From positions 248,001 through 312,000 of the forward strand of contig NZ_JABMKX010000009.1 in NCBI RefSeq assembly GCF_013204885.1: a stretch of 64,000 nucleotides of DNA, read 5' to 3'. Positions 8,269 to 18,200 of the stretch are shown piece by piece. Below the pieces are notes generated by a model that saw nothing but the letters and a program-made list of their open reading frames with translations, did not search any database and was not told where the DNA came from. The number at the start of each line of letters is the position of its first letter. Positions within the stretch are counted from its first letter, which is position 1. The stretch comes from Paenibacillus tritici. GTDB lineage: Bacteria > Bacillota > Bacilli > Paenibacillales > Paenibacillaceae. A program made the position numbers and the translations under genes.

Positions 8269-9504
8269 ATGGCAAAAGAAAAAATAGTACTCGCCTATTC
8301 CGGCGGGCTGGATACCTCAGTCATTCTGAAATGGCTGAAAGAAACATATGATGCGGAGATTATTGCTTTTACAGCCGATATCGGTCAAAAGGAAGAGCTG
8401 GACGGCCTGGAGGAGAAAGCTCTCGCCACCGGCGCGTCCAAAGTCTACATTGATGACCTGCGCGACGAATTCGCGAATGACTTCATCTATCCGATGTTCC
8501 AGTCAGGCGCTCTCTACGAGGGACAATATCTGCTCGGAACAAGCATTGCCCGTCCGCTGATCGCCAAGCGTATGGTGGATATCGCCATCGCTGAAGGCGC
8601 TACAGCCATTGCCCACGGAGCTACCGGCAAAGGTAACGACCAGGTGCGCTTTGAACTGAATGCCGCTGCGTTGTCGCCAAGCATTAAGGTCATCGCACCT
8701 TGGCGTCTGGAAGAGTTCCGCAACCAGTTCCCGGGCCGGGCCGAGATGATCGCTTATGCTGAAGCCAACGGTATCCCCGTGCAGGCTTCCGCAGCCAAGC
8801 CGTATTCGATGGACCGCAACCTGCTGCACATCAGCTATGAGAGCGGCGTGCTGGAAGATCCATGGTTCGATCCAAGCGCACCGGAGAACAAAGAAATGTT
8901 CCTGCTGTCGAATGCCCCGGAGGATGCGCCGGACGAAGCCGAGTATCTGGAGCTGGACTTCCTGAAGGGAGACTGCGTGGCGCTGAACGGCGAGCCGTTA
9001 TCCCCGCTGCAGGTCATGGAGAAGCTGAATGAGCTTGGCGGCAAGCACGGGATCGGACGTGTGGATATGGTGGAGAACCGTTTTGTCGGCATGAAGAGCC
9101 GCGGCGTGTATGAAACACCGGGCGGCACGATTCTGTTCACTGCTCACCGCAAAATGGAGTCCATCACCATGGACCGTGAAGTGATGAATCTGCGCGACAG
9201 TCTGATCACCCGTTACAGCACGCTTGTGTATAACGGCTTCTGGTTCGCACCTGAACGCATTGCGATGCAGGCTCTGGTGAAGGAGAGCCAGAAAAACGTA
9301 ACCGGTACCGTACGCGTGAAGCTGTACAAAGGCAACATCATTGGCGCCGGAGTGAAGAGTCCGGTCAGCCTGTACAATCCGGATATCGCCACCATGGAGG
9401 CAGACCCTACCCAAGCCTATGATCAGGGCGATGCAACTGGCTTCATCCGCCTGAATGCGCTCCGTCTGAAGGTATCCGCTGGCGTAGCAGAGTCTAACAA
9501 GTAG
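8269..9504 (+). CDS. argG: Argininosuccinate synthase
   Basis: ATP-dependent condensation of citrulline and aspartate. The PP-loop SGGLDTS lies at residues 11-17, followed by GQKEEL and, later, GATGKGNDQVRFE. The protein has 411 residues, the usual length. ATG 8269 follows GAAAGGAAG. It is set off from argF by 617 bp of repeats, so argGH is probably a separate transcript. Confidence 0.96.
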   Translation: MAKEKIVLAYSGGLDTSVILKWLKETYDAEIIAFTADIGQKEELDGLEEKALATGASKVYIDDLRDEFANDFIYPMFQSGALYEGQYLLGTSIARPLIAKRMVDIAIAEGATAIAHGATGKGNDQVRFELNAAALSPSIKVIAPWRLEEFRNQFPGRAEMIAYAEANGIPVQASAAKPYSMDRNLLHISYESGVLEDPWFDPSAPENKEMFLLSNAPEDAPDEAEYLELDFLKGDCVALNGEPLSPLQVMEKLNELGGKHGIGRVDMVENRFVGMKSRGVYETPGGTILFTAHRKMESITMDREVMNLRDSLITRYSTLVYNGFWFAPERIAMQALVKESQKNVTGTVRVKLYKGNIIGAGVKSPVSLYNPDIATMEADPTQAYDQGDATGFIRLNALRLKVSAGVAESNK

Positions 9505-9565
9505 CAGAAGGTGGCCGCTCGGCGGCATTTTATAGAATCAGACACAATAGAAGCGGATAGAAGCA

Positions 9566-9596
9566 GGCCGTTCCTCCCATACGGACAGGAGCGGCC
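9566..9596 (+). other. Stem-loop between argG and argH
   Basis: GGCCGTTCCT pairs with AGGAGCGGCC (one G-U) around an 11-base loop. No T-run follows, so it is probably an mRNA structure rather than a terminator. It ends about 16 bases before the argH ribosome site. Confidence 0.55.
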
Positions 9597-9626
9597 CTTC
9601 TAACGTCAACCGAGGAGGAACAACAG

Positions 9627-11042
9627 GTGAGCAAGCTGTGGGGCGGACGTTTTACCAAAGGGACCAACAAGCTGGTGGAGGAGTATACGGCTTCCATCGA
9701 ATTCGATAAAGTGCTGGCGGAAGAGGATGTGCAGGGCAGTCTGGCGCATGTCACGATGCTGGGCAAATGCGGCATTCTGCCGCAGGATGATGTGGAGACG
9801 ATCAAGAACGGACTGACCAAGGTGCTGGAGAAGGTGCGGGCGGGTGAGATTGTGTTCTCCGTAGCCGATGAAGATATCCACATGAATATTGAAAAGAACC
9901 TGATCGAAGAGATCGGCCCGGTCGGCGGCAAGCTGCACACGGGCCGCAGCCGTAATGATCAGGTGGCTACAGATATGCACCTGTACTTGCGTAACCGTGT
10001 GGTGGAACTCGTAGCGCTGCTGCATGATCTGCAGGATGCGCTGATCCAGCAGGCCAAAGACAATATAGAGACCATTGTGCCGGGTTATACCCACCTTCAG
10101 CGGGCACAGCCGATCCTGTTCGCGCATCATCTGCTCGCGTATGTGTCCATGTTCCGCCGCGATGCGGAGCGTCTGACCGACAGCTACAAGCGGATTAATG
10201 TGCTGCCGCTCGGTGCAGGGGCGCTGGCGGGAACGACGTTCCCGATTGACCGCCACTTCGTGGCCGAGCAGCTTGGCTTCGACGGGGTCTATGAGAACAG
10301 CCTGGATGCGGTCAGCGACCGGGACTTTATCGTGGAGTTCCTGGCGAATGCAGCGCTGGTGATGACTCACCTGTCCCGGCTCAGCGAGGAGCTGGTGCTG
10401 TGGAGCAGCACAGAATTCAGCTTCGTGGAGCTGGACGATGCCTTCTGCACCGGCAGCAGCATCATGCCGCAGAAGAAGAACCCGGATGTGCCGGAGCTGG
10501 TACGCGGCAAAACAGGCCGTGTCTACGGCAACCTGATCGGACTCCTGACCGTACTGAAGTCGCTGCCGCTGGCCTATAACAAGGATATGCAGGAAGATAA
10601 GGAAGGCATGTTCGATACAGTAGCTACGCTTACCGGAGCGCTGCAGCTGTTCGCGCCGATGATCTCCACCATGAAGGTGAACAAGGCGCGGATGCGCGAA
10701 GCGGTGAACACCGACTTCTCCAACGCGACCGATATCGCAGACTTCCTGGTGGGCAAGGGCTTGCCGTTCCGCCAGGCGCATGAAGTGATCGGCAAGACTG
10801 TATTGTACTGTATCAACGAAGGTAAATTCCTGCTGGATCTGACGCTGGAGGAATTCAAGCAGTTCTCGCCGCTGTTCGACGATCAGATCTATGCGGTTCT
10901 CCAGCCCGAGGCTGTTGTGAACGCCCGTAATGTATACGGAGGCACAGCTACAGTCCAGGTACAGTCCGCCATTGAACGGGCCGAGGCCGCCCTGCTGGCC
11001 GCTGGTGAATGGGTGAAGCAGCATGGGAATGCTGCGGAGTAA
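9627..11042 (+). CDS. argH: Argininosuccinate lyase
   Basis: Splits argininosuccinate into arginine and fumarate, the last pathway step. The fumarase/lyase-superfamily signature GSSIMPQKKNPD is at about residues 276-287, with the family's TGRSRNDQ and a histidine in GYTHLQRAQP. Length is 471 residues. The start is GTG 9627 after GAGGAGG. The gene is followed by a strong terminator that closes the arginine region. Confidence 0.96.
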   Translation: MSKLWGGRFTKGTNKLVEEYTASIEFDKVLAEEDVQGSLAHVTMLGKCGILPQDDVETIKNGLTKVLEKVRAGEIVFSVADEDIHMNIEKNLIEEIGPVGGKLHTGRSRNDQVATDMHLYLRNRVVELVALLHDLQDALIQQAKDNIETIVPGYTHLQRAQPILFAHHLLAYVSMFRRDAERLTDSYKRINVLPLGAGALAGTTFPIDRHFVAEQLGFDGVYENSLDAVSDRDFIVEFLANAALVMTHLSRLSEELVLWSSTEFSFVELDDAFCTGSSIMPQKKNPDVPELVRGKTGRVYGNLIGLLTVLKSLPLAYNKDMQEDKEGMFDTVATLTGALQLFAPMISTMKVNKARMREAVNTDFSNATDIADFLVGKGLPFRQAHEVIGKTVLYCINEGKFLLDLTLEEFKQFSPLFDDQIYAVLQPEAVVNARNVYGGTATVQVQSAIERAEAALLAAGEWVKQHGNAAE

Positions 11043-11090
11043 TACAGAGTAAGAGCCGCCAATGCTGGCAGCGGATATAGAAGATAAATC

Positions 11091-11142
11091 AAAGACTGTC
11101 CACTTGCATCGGTTAGATGCGGTAGGACAGTCTTTTTTTTTC
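11091..11142 (+). terminator. Terminator of argGH
   Basis: AAAGACTGTCC pairs with GGACAGTCTTT, with a second inner hairpin GCATC/GATGC, followed by about ten T residues. Confidence 0.9.
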
Positions 11143-11223
11143 CAAACCATAGGATTATATACTTCACTTAATAGATAAAAGGGTTACTTGAATTACCCGT
11201 ATCCGCTTACAATCAGGAGCACT

Positions 11224-12009
11224 CTACTTGCTTAGCGGCAGCCATTTCAGCACATCCTGGATCTTGGTGTCCCAATACCCCCACTCATGCTGGCCCGGCC
11301 CCTCCTCATAGGTTAGAGACAGCTTGGTCTTGGCGCAGGCCTTACGGAAGACCTGGTTGTCCTCATAGAGGAAATCCTCGGTGCCACAGCACTGATAGAG
11401 AAGCGGCTTCGGCCCCTTGGAGCGGTTAACCTCCTGAAGCAGCCACAGCAGGTCTTCTGGAGTGCCAGTAATGTCCTTGTCTCCAAAAACCTGCAGATAA
11501 TCCTTGGATTTCTGCGCTGAATCTTCAAAGTTCAAGTAATTATGCGCCATATCAAGTGCTCCCGACAGACTCGCAGCTGCAGCCCAGTTCTCAGGCTTGC
11601 GCAGCCCCAGCTTCATCGCCCCATAACCGCCCATCGACAGCCCTGCTACGAAGTTATCCTCACGTTTTGGAGACAGGGGGAAGAAGGAACGGGCCAGCGC
11701 CGGTAATTCCTCACTGATAAACGTCCAATATTGTCCGCCTGCCGCCATATCGGTGTAGAAGCTGCGGTGTACCTGCGGCATAACCACGGCGATCCCCATC
11801 TCCGCCACATAACGCTCAATCGAAGTCCGGCGGAGCCAGATCGAATCATCATCAGACAAGCCGTGCAGCAAGTACAACGTGGGGTGAAGCTTGCCCCTGG
11901 ATACGTTGCTCATTCCAATCTGCGTGGTAGTCTGCTGCGGCAGAATTACAGTCATCGAAGTACTGAGTCCCAGCACCTCCGAATAGAACTTGCATTCAAT
12001 CAAAGCCAT
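11224..12009 (-). CDS. Esterase of the FrmB/EstA alpha-beta hydrolase family
   Basis: A 261-residue hydrolase resembling S-formylglutathione hydrolase and tributyrin esterases. The nucleophile elbow is GLSMGGYG with Ser at about residue 125. A candidate acid is the Asp in CGTEDFLYE, and the His is in GPGQHEWGYWD, near the C-terminus as expected. There is no signal peptide, so it is cytoplasmic. I start at ATG 12009 (MALIECKFYSEV), preceded on this strand by AAAGGGGAT; a longer in-frame start at 12093 has no such site. The physiological substrate is unknown. Confidence 0.85.
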   Translation of the reverse strand: MALIECKFYSEVLGLSTSMTVILPQQTTTQIGMSNVSRGKLHPTLYLLHGLSDDDSIWLRRTSIERYVAEMGIAVVMPQVHRSFYTDMAAGGQYWTFISEELPALARSFFPLSPKREDNFVAGLSMGGYGAMKLGLRKPENWAAAASLSGALDMAHNYLNFEDSAQKSKDYLQVFGDKDITGTPEDLLWLLQEVNRSKGPKPLLYQCCGTEDFLYEDNQVFRKACAKTKLSLTYEEGPGQHEWGYWDTKIQDVLKWLPLSK

Positions 12010-12273
12010 TGTACATATCCCCTTTCTGCCCAAATGATAGCACAGCCCCAACCGGAGATAAATTGTAGATTTCTCTAGTTTTATTATCAACAAGCATTGC
12101 TGGTCCCCAAGAGGAAAGAATATAATGGGAGTAGGTAGAAAGATTCAGAGAAACAGAGAATGAGCAGGACTATAGGCATGGATGCGATCCAGGCAACAGG
12201 GGAGCGATGCCTGTATTCTACTGCATGGGACTGATCAATGATGGAATCTAATAGAGTATGGGGAGCGAACACA

Positions 12274-12819
12274 ATGTCCTGGAAAGACCAAGGGAACCGA
12301 AGCCGGGAGCGGGGCCCAGAAGCAGGCTTCACCTTGATTGAGGTGCTGGCCGCCATCGTTATTTTATCCATAGTATCCCTGGTCCTGACCTCCTACTTCA
12401 CCAACGCCCTCTCCTATTCGAAATCCAACCAGAACAAGACGATCATGGTCAATCTGGCACGGAACGCGCTGTTTTATATGGAGAAGCAGGATTTTGGAAA
12501 AACGGTGGAATTCTTCAGGGAGAAGTCAGATAAACTTTCAGCGGATGTGTGTAAGATTGGGAGCTGCGGTGATACCCTCAGCGACGAAGGAGCGGCCTAC
12601 AGGAAGGCGTTTAACACGGAGACTCTGTCTCATGTACTACATCCCAAAGTTAACGGAATGGATTACAGCATTAATGTCATGTATCAAAAGGGGTTAGATG
12701 AATTGGATTTCCGAAACTACTTGCTTCCAGTTAAGGTCGTGGTTACCCGTGATTCCGGGAGGGGCCCATCGGCACCAGTAGAGGTGGAGGGATATATCAG
12801 CAATGAAGAGATACGCTAA
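12274..12819 (+). CDS. Minor prepilin (PilV-like), N-methylation type
   Basis: A type IV prepilin: a short basic leader (about 20 residues) ending in Gly, then the class III cleavage and methylation site G-FTLIEVLAAIVIL and one hydrophobic helix, then a 140-residue head with two cysteines (DVCKIGSCG). It should be processed by the prepilin peptidase at 24.7 kb. ATG 12274 follows GGGGAG at a 9-base distance; ATG 12238 is an alternative start. The gene overlaps the next prepilin by 17 bases, so the two are co-translated. Confidence 0.85.
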   Translation: MSWKDQGNRSRERGPEAGFTLIEVLAAIVILSIVSLVLTSYFTNALSYSKSNQNKTIMVNLARNALFYMEKQDFGKTVEFFREKSDKLSADVCKIGSCGDTLSDEGAAYRKAFNTETLSHVLHPKVNGMDYSINVMYQKGLDELDFRNYLLPVKVVVTRDSGRGPSAPVEVEGYISNEEIR

Positions 12820-13330
12820 TACAGCAGAGTATGAGGGCGGTTTTACTCTGATTGAACTGATCGCTGCCATCAGTCTATTTGCCATTGTGGCCGGAATTAT
12901 TGGCTCCGTGACTATGTTCGGTTTCCGAAGCTACCATAAAATTACGGTAGAAAATAAATTACGTGATGAAGCTGATCTTGTAATGTCGTCAATTATTACA
13001 CAACTGTATACCTATGGGCCTGAGGAAATTCAGAGTACAAACTCAGGAATTATGCTACTAAGATCAGACAGTGATCCGTTGCGTATTCAGGTAGACGGCA
13101 ATGATATTGAAATCGGTGACTCACGAATTGGCCCGGGGAGCACAGCAGCACTTCATTTGGACTCTGCATTAGCGGGGTCGACCATAGCTGTAACCAAAGT
13201 GGACGAGAATATATCGAATCCGAACGCATTGTATGAATCCGGTCTGGTGCGAATCCAGCTTAAATTAAACTACAAAGGTGGAGCATCAGAGGGGGATGAG
13301 TTGAATGTGGATAGTCAATTTGGGTTCTAA
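12803..13330 (+). CDS. Minor prepilin (PilW/PulJ-like), N-methylation type
   Basis: A 175-residue prepilin with a 13-residue leader ending EGG and the cleavage site G-FTLIELIAAISLFAIV. The head region has no cysteines and no domain I recognise. It overlaps the upstream prepilin by 17 bases and the downstream PilX-like gene by 26. Such three-gene sets (PilV, PilW, PilX-like) usually form the pilus tip or priming complex, which is an inference here. Confidence 0.83.
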   Translation: MKRYANTAEYEGGFTLIELIAAISLFAIVAGIIGSVTMFGFRSYHKITVENKLRDEADLVMSSIITQLYTYGPEEIQSTNSGIMLLRSDSDPLRIQVDGNDIEIGDSRIGPGSTAALHLDSALAGSTIAVTKVDENISNPNALYESGLVRIQLKLNYKGGASEGDELNVDSQFGF

Positions 13331-15125
13331 AAACAGAGGCTGGAGACAGCGGTTTCGTTCAGAGAGGGGCTCTGCCTTAGTCCTGGTTATGTTTATCGTT
13401 CTGCTGCTTACGATTCTTGGGATGGGGGTACTCAGTGCGACTGTCGGTGGAGCCGTTCGGACAGAGACCAGGGAGAATGATGTCCAAAGTCTACACTTGG
13501 CGCAAAAAGGTCTGGATGAGTCCACTGCTTATATACAAGCCAGGTTAGCAAAAATAACCGATATTAATCCGGACAAGCTAGAGGATGTCCTGAGCGGGCT
13601 TGATAAGAAGGGACTTAATGTATCGACTGAACTTGGTATGGGCAGTAGCGGCATGATTGATTACATTGAATACAAAGATAAGAGCATTGGTGAGCAGACA
13701 AGACAATATTATATTGATGTAGAGGCTTCAGCACTGGTAAATGGAGTGCAACGTACACTGCAACAGCGAATCACAATTGATACCTACCCTGACTTTCTGA
13801 AATATGCCTTCGGTTCCGAACAGAATGTCTATCTGAATGGAGCTCCGCTGCTAAAAGGAAATATATACGCAGGTGACAAACTGATTGTTTCTAATAGGGC
13901 AGAATATAAGTATCTTGGGGATTCCGGGTTGAAAAAACCAACGATGTTTCCGCAAATACAGCCGAATGGAATAGATCCTGCGAATTTGGGAGAGGTGTAT
14001 GTGCAGTCCCTTAACAATATTGAATACCATGTCTTTGAACCATCCGGGAATGGTGGAGAATCCAAGATATTGGCCGACAGCCCTGATATGAAGCAAACCG
14101 TTAAGGATATCATGGGGATCAGTCTGGACAAGGTCAAAATCAAGGAGCAGAAAAAGTTTGTACAGATCAATGTTGAGGAATCTTTTGTTGATAAGCTGGT
14201 TGAAGCTACTTCCCCCTCGAATGACAATGCAGCGGAAGCACTGAGGGATTGGCTTGGAGATAAAAGCCCGAGCGAGCTGACCCAATGGCTGAAGGCCGGG
14301 AGTCTTATTGATGTCAAGACGATAGCTCTCCCTCCGGAAAAACCCGCACAGAGCGAGGGGGAGAGCGACCTGGATTATCAGTCAAGGCTTGACCAGTATG
14401 ACAATGAGCTTGAAGCTTACCACCGTTTCTTCATGGATATGAATCAATCCTGCCGGGTTGACGGCAATCTCACCATTGATGGTAACGACTTCTTCGGAAT
14501 AACTTTCACTGAAGCGGCTAAAAGAGGCAGCAGACCCAAATGGATTGTAGTGGACGGTAACTTGAATATCATGAACAATAAAGCCGATTTCATCTCCATA
14601 AAAGCAAACATTCTGGTCACCGGTAATGTAACGATTAAGGGCAATGTGTCTTTCGATTCAACGATGTTTGTGCTGGGTCACACTACTGTGGAAGATGCTG
14701 TAATTAGCGGCTTGGGGACGGGTACTGATAAAAAAGAACTGGTACTGATCTCCAAGGGGCCAGTGCTGGTAAACCGAATTGATGCGTTTTCCAATGCAGA
14801 TCCAGATGAAATGAACGCATTTTTTTATACGGATGATGAAGCTAAGCTTTATGGAGTAGGTTCGATATTCTGGCTGAAGGGCGGTTTTTTCTCAAAAGGA
14901 GATTTAACAGTAAATGCGGTGCTGGGCAATACGTCTGAACCGCTTGGAGAAGTAAATCCCAGCAAATTGATCTTCTCGGAACCGCAAGTTACGGAACCGA
15001 GAGCACGGGAGCGTTTCCGGGTAATCTACAATTACAAAGTTTACACTGATCAGCAAGCCAGTCTGCCTCGGGTCCGTAAGGTAAATATAGCTGTAAGCCC
15101 GATGAGACTTGTTAGTGCAAATTAA
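13305..15125 (+). CDS. PilX-like pilus-associated protein with repetitive C-terminal region
   Basis: A 606-residue protein with one N-terminal membrane helix, RGSALVLVMFIVLLLTILG, preceded by Arg residues. It lacks the GFTLIE site but resembles PilX-type proteins (RGSALVL, then many Glu/Thr and an ALNG-like alpha helix). From about residue 390 it has repeated short turns of the type DGNLTIDGN, VDGNLNIMNN, VTGNVTIKGNVSF, suggesting a right-handed beta-helix as in bactofilins and 'polymer-forming' domains. It is the last gene of the minor-pilin operon and ends at a shared terminator. Specific function is unknown. Confidence 0.75.
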   Translation: MWIVNLGSKNRGWRQRFRSERGSALVLVMFIVLLLTILGMGVLSATVGGAVRTETRENDVQSLHLAQKGLDESTAYIQARLAKITDINPDKLEDVLSGLDKKGLNVSTELGMGSSGMIDYIEYKDKSIGEQTRQYYIDVEASALVNGVQRTLQQRITIDTYPDFLKYAFGSEQNVYLNGAPLLKGNIYAGDKLIVSNRAEYKYLGDSGLKKPTMFPQIQPNGIDPANLGEVYVQSLNNIEYHVFEPSGNGGESKILADSPDMKQTVKDIMGISLDKVKIKEQKKFVQINVEESFVDKLVEATSPSNDNAAEALRDWLGDKSPSELTQWLKAGSLIDVKTIALPPEKPAQSEGESDLDYQSRLDQYDNELEAYHRFFMDMNQSCRVDGNLTIDGNDFFGITFTEAAKRGSRPKWIVVDGNLNIMNNKADFISIKANILVTGNVTIKGNVSFDSTMFVLGHTTVEDAVISGLGTGTDKKELVLISKGPVLVNRIDAFSNADPDEMNAFFYTDDEAKLYGVGSIFWLKGGFFSKGDLTVNAVLGNTSEPLGEVNPSKLIFSEPQVTEPRARERFRVIYNYKVYTDQQASLPRVRKVNIAVSPMRLVSAN

Positions 15126-15153
15126 TTTGAAAAGTTAACCTGTTTTGTTGGAC

Positions 15154-15209
15154 AAAAAAAGACTTTCCCTGTAGTTCCGTTTAGAACGGAATTTCGGAAA
15201 GTCTTTTTA
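15154..15209. terminator. Bidirectional terminator between convergent genes
   Basis: AAAAAGACTTTCC pairs with GGAAAGTCTTTTT around an inner GTTCCGTTT/AGAACGGAA stem. A- and T-runs on both sides let it serve the PilX-like gene and the DUF5057 gene. Confidence 0.85.
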
Positions 15210-15236
15210 TTTGGTATAAAGGTTCACCTCAAGGGA

Positions 15237-18200
15237 CTAATAGAGATCTCCCTCATTGAGGCTGGTCTCGCGGTTCTTGACTATGACTTCGATAGTTGCC
15301 GTTACCGGTCTCAATCCTGGAGCCGAATAGGTGACCGTCACCATCACCGAACCCTTTTTATTTCCTGTAATTGCACCTATTCCCTCGTTGGAGAAACAAG
15401 CAATGGCCGGGTTATTACTGGTCCAGGTCAAGTCATTCAGAATGGATACAAGGGAAACGGTGCGGGGTATTGTCCATAGCAGATCCGCCAGGTTAAAGGG
15501 AGGATCGCCTACATATATAGTGTGGCTGAACTGGCTGAACTCCAAACCAGAAAGACCGGTAATATTTACAGCATAAGGCGGACTGGTGATTTTGCTGATT
15601 TTGTCTTGTACAACAACCTGAATTGTTTTGCCGGGGACCTCTTTTGCAACCAGTTGACATTGGTTCGTTCCGGGAATAGGCTTGAGCTCGGCAAATTGGC
15701 TATCGTTCGGATTGAAGAAGCTCCACTCCAAGGAGGTATCATCCGCATTTACCGGTGTAAGGATTGCCGTGAGATTAAGAGTCCCCCTCGTTGGCAGCGA
15801 GTTTCCATTGCCCGAAATCGTCAATGCTTCAAGTGGAGTGCTTACGGTTATGATTTTGTCGGCAGTAACGTTAGCCTTGTCGCTGGAGACAGAAACCTGA
15901 ACGGTGTATTTACCGGATGCAGGTGCATTGAATACTGCGTTCTCAGCGGTAGCCTGGATATAACTGCTTACCTCTTTATGGTTTGCATCAAAAACCTTCC
16001 AGCTATACGAAATGTTCTTCTCCAGAATCGTATTATAAATGGCCACAAGGCCAACATTTGTATCAGGTCTAACCGGAGTATCTCCACCTTCAATCCTCAG
16101 GCTGCGATCTTTGACGGTGATGGTAGCTCTTCCTGTGACTCCGCTTCCGTCTGTAGCGGTAGCCGTTATCTCAACGGAACCAGTTCTTTTACCGGTAATA
16201 TCTCCGCTTATAGGATCAATAGACACGATTGACGGATCAGCCGAGCTCCAACTTAATATTTTATTAGTCGCATCCGCAGGTGAAATTTCTGTAGCAACTA
16301 TACGCAAGGGTTTATCATTCAGTAGGATATCTGTATCAGGCAGTGTGATTTGCTCAACCCAGATTGCCACATGCAGTTGTAACTCTGGAGAAAATACTGC
16401 ATTACCAGGTACTAACACTTCATTAAGCGGAATTGTTCCACTAAACGGTGAGTAGAATAAAGTTGTCATCTTGGTAACTGAACCAGCGATAACCTGACCA
16501 GTTAGTTCTCCGTTGTCAAAACTAACCGTTGCATGTGGAGCTAAAAACGTACCTCTAAGGGTGTAGTGCAGCTCTAATAACTCAGTACTTGGAAAGTTGT
16601 ACATCACATGACCCGGGTCGACTCCACTGAGATTGGTGTTGAGTGCCATTTTGACACTGCTGCTGCCTGCTCCAATATTGACGAGCACAGTTGAACCCTG
16701 AGGCACGGATATATTTAAGCTGGTTGCGGAAGCAACCATATCAGCCGGAACAGTGAATACATATAGCTTGGCTTCACCCGTGCCTGTAAGTTTAATTGTG
16801 CCATAGGCTGATTCTACTGAACCATTGCTGGTCAGCGCGCCGAGTCTTGCTGTCAGAATCATCATTCTGTCACGCAGCGAGGTGAAGTCGATAGGTGATC
16901 CCTTAACGACCTTTCCCCGGATAGATTGCGTAGTAGCAGCACCGCTGTAGTAGTAATTCCCCCCGTATACGGCGTTGCCGTTGATAGTGATATTGTTGTT
17001 GTAGTAGAGATTTCCTCCGACTACTAGAGCATTCTGAGAATAGTCACCGTTTGCGTTCTCGTTAATGGTTGCTCCACCGCTGATATTGCGAAAATCGACG
17101 TCCCCACTTACAGCTACCCGCCCTTTAATCGAAAGATTGTTGATAGTAGCAGCTGTTTGATTGTTTACAACCACCAGGTTGTAATCAAGACCGACTCCCA
17201 GTTGAGAACCGTTAGCTATAGCATGAAGCTCATCATACTGCAGAGAAGCTGTGTTTAATGTGAAATCTCCGCCTTTTTGCGGGGATACAGTAATCGAGAA
17301 TGAAACTTCCTGACCTGGGTCAGGAATGAATGTCTTAATGCCGTTAGTTCCGGTCTGCAGGGTATAACAAATATCATCTAATTTCTTAAGTATGCTGTAA
17401 CCGGATTCCACTGTCCCGGTTGTATTAATGGGTGAGGACGACTCGACAATTTCCAGCCCGGCTGGAAGGTTCGCTGAAAAGATGATATTGGAAATAACCT
17501 GACTGTCTCCGACATTTGCTGTGATTTTTGCTTGGGCGAAAGGAATCGGTTTTGGAGTAATCGTGTAGGTTACAGCCACATTCTTTCCCCGCACAATCTG
17601 GCCGTCAATGATATCTGCAGGCAAGGATTGTGTAGCTGTCAGGCTGGAGGTGGCTGGTTTGATTGTTACGTTAATCGTTTTGGTTGCCAGCGCACCATGG
17701 CTGTCCCAGGCCTTAATCTCAATTTGTAGATCTCCGCCGTTCGGAAGCGGATTAGTGAAGGAACGGCTGATTGTCTGACCAGACTGAAGACTGGCATCAT
17801 TTACACCAATACTATTTAGATAATTCCCCCCGGTTTTAAAGCGTATGGAGGTCTTCAGGTTGCGGTCATTTAGATCAAAATCTCTTGCACTGTAATCCAC
17901 CAAGATCTCATTGGCATATGACGGGATGACGCTGCCTTCGGCAGGGGAGTTCACCGTGATCTCGGGAGCGTGATTAGCTCCGGCAAAAGCCCTGTACATG
18001 GTATTGACGAACAGCTTCTGTTCCCATTCCGGGAATTTGATATTACTATTAATATCTCCTTTTTTGCTGTGTCCGGTTCCAGAGAAGGTAATGCTACCAA
18101 CAGAGTAGGTGTAGAAGTGGTTGTAGCTATCATCGACATCACGCTTGGTTTTGCCAGATTCACTCTTAATATTATACCAAGGCACTACATCCGCCCGCTC

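Noticed and set aside
9606..11150. 514-codon minus-strand frame opposite argH
   Set aside because: Shadow of argH, running into its terminator.
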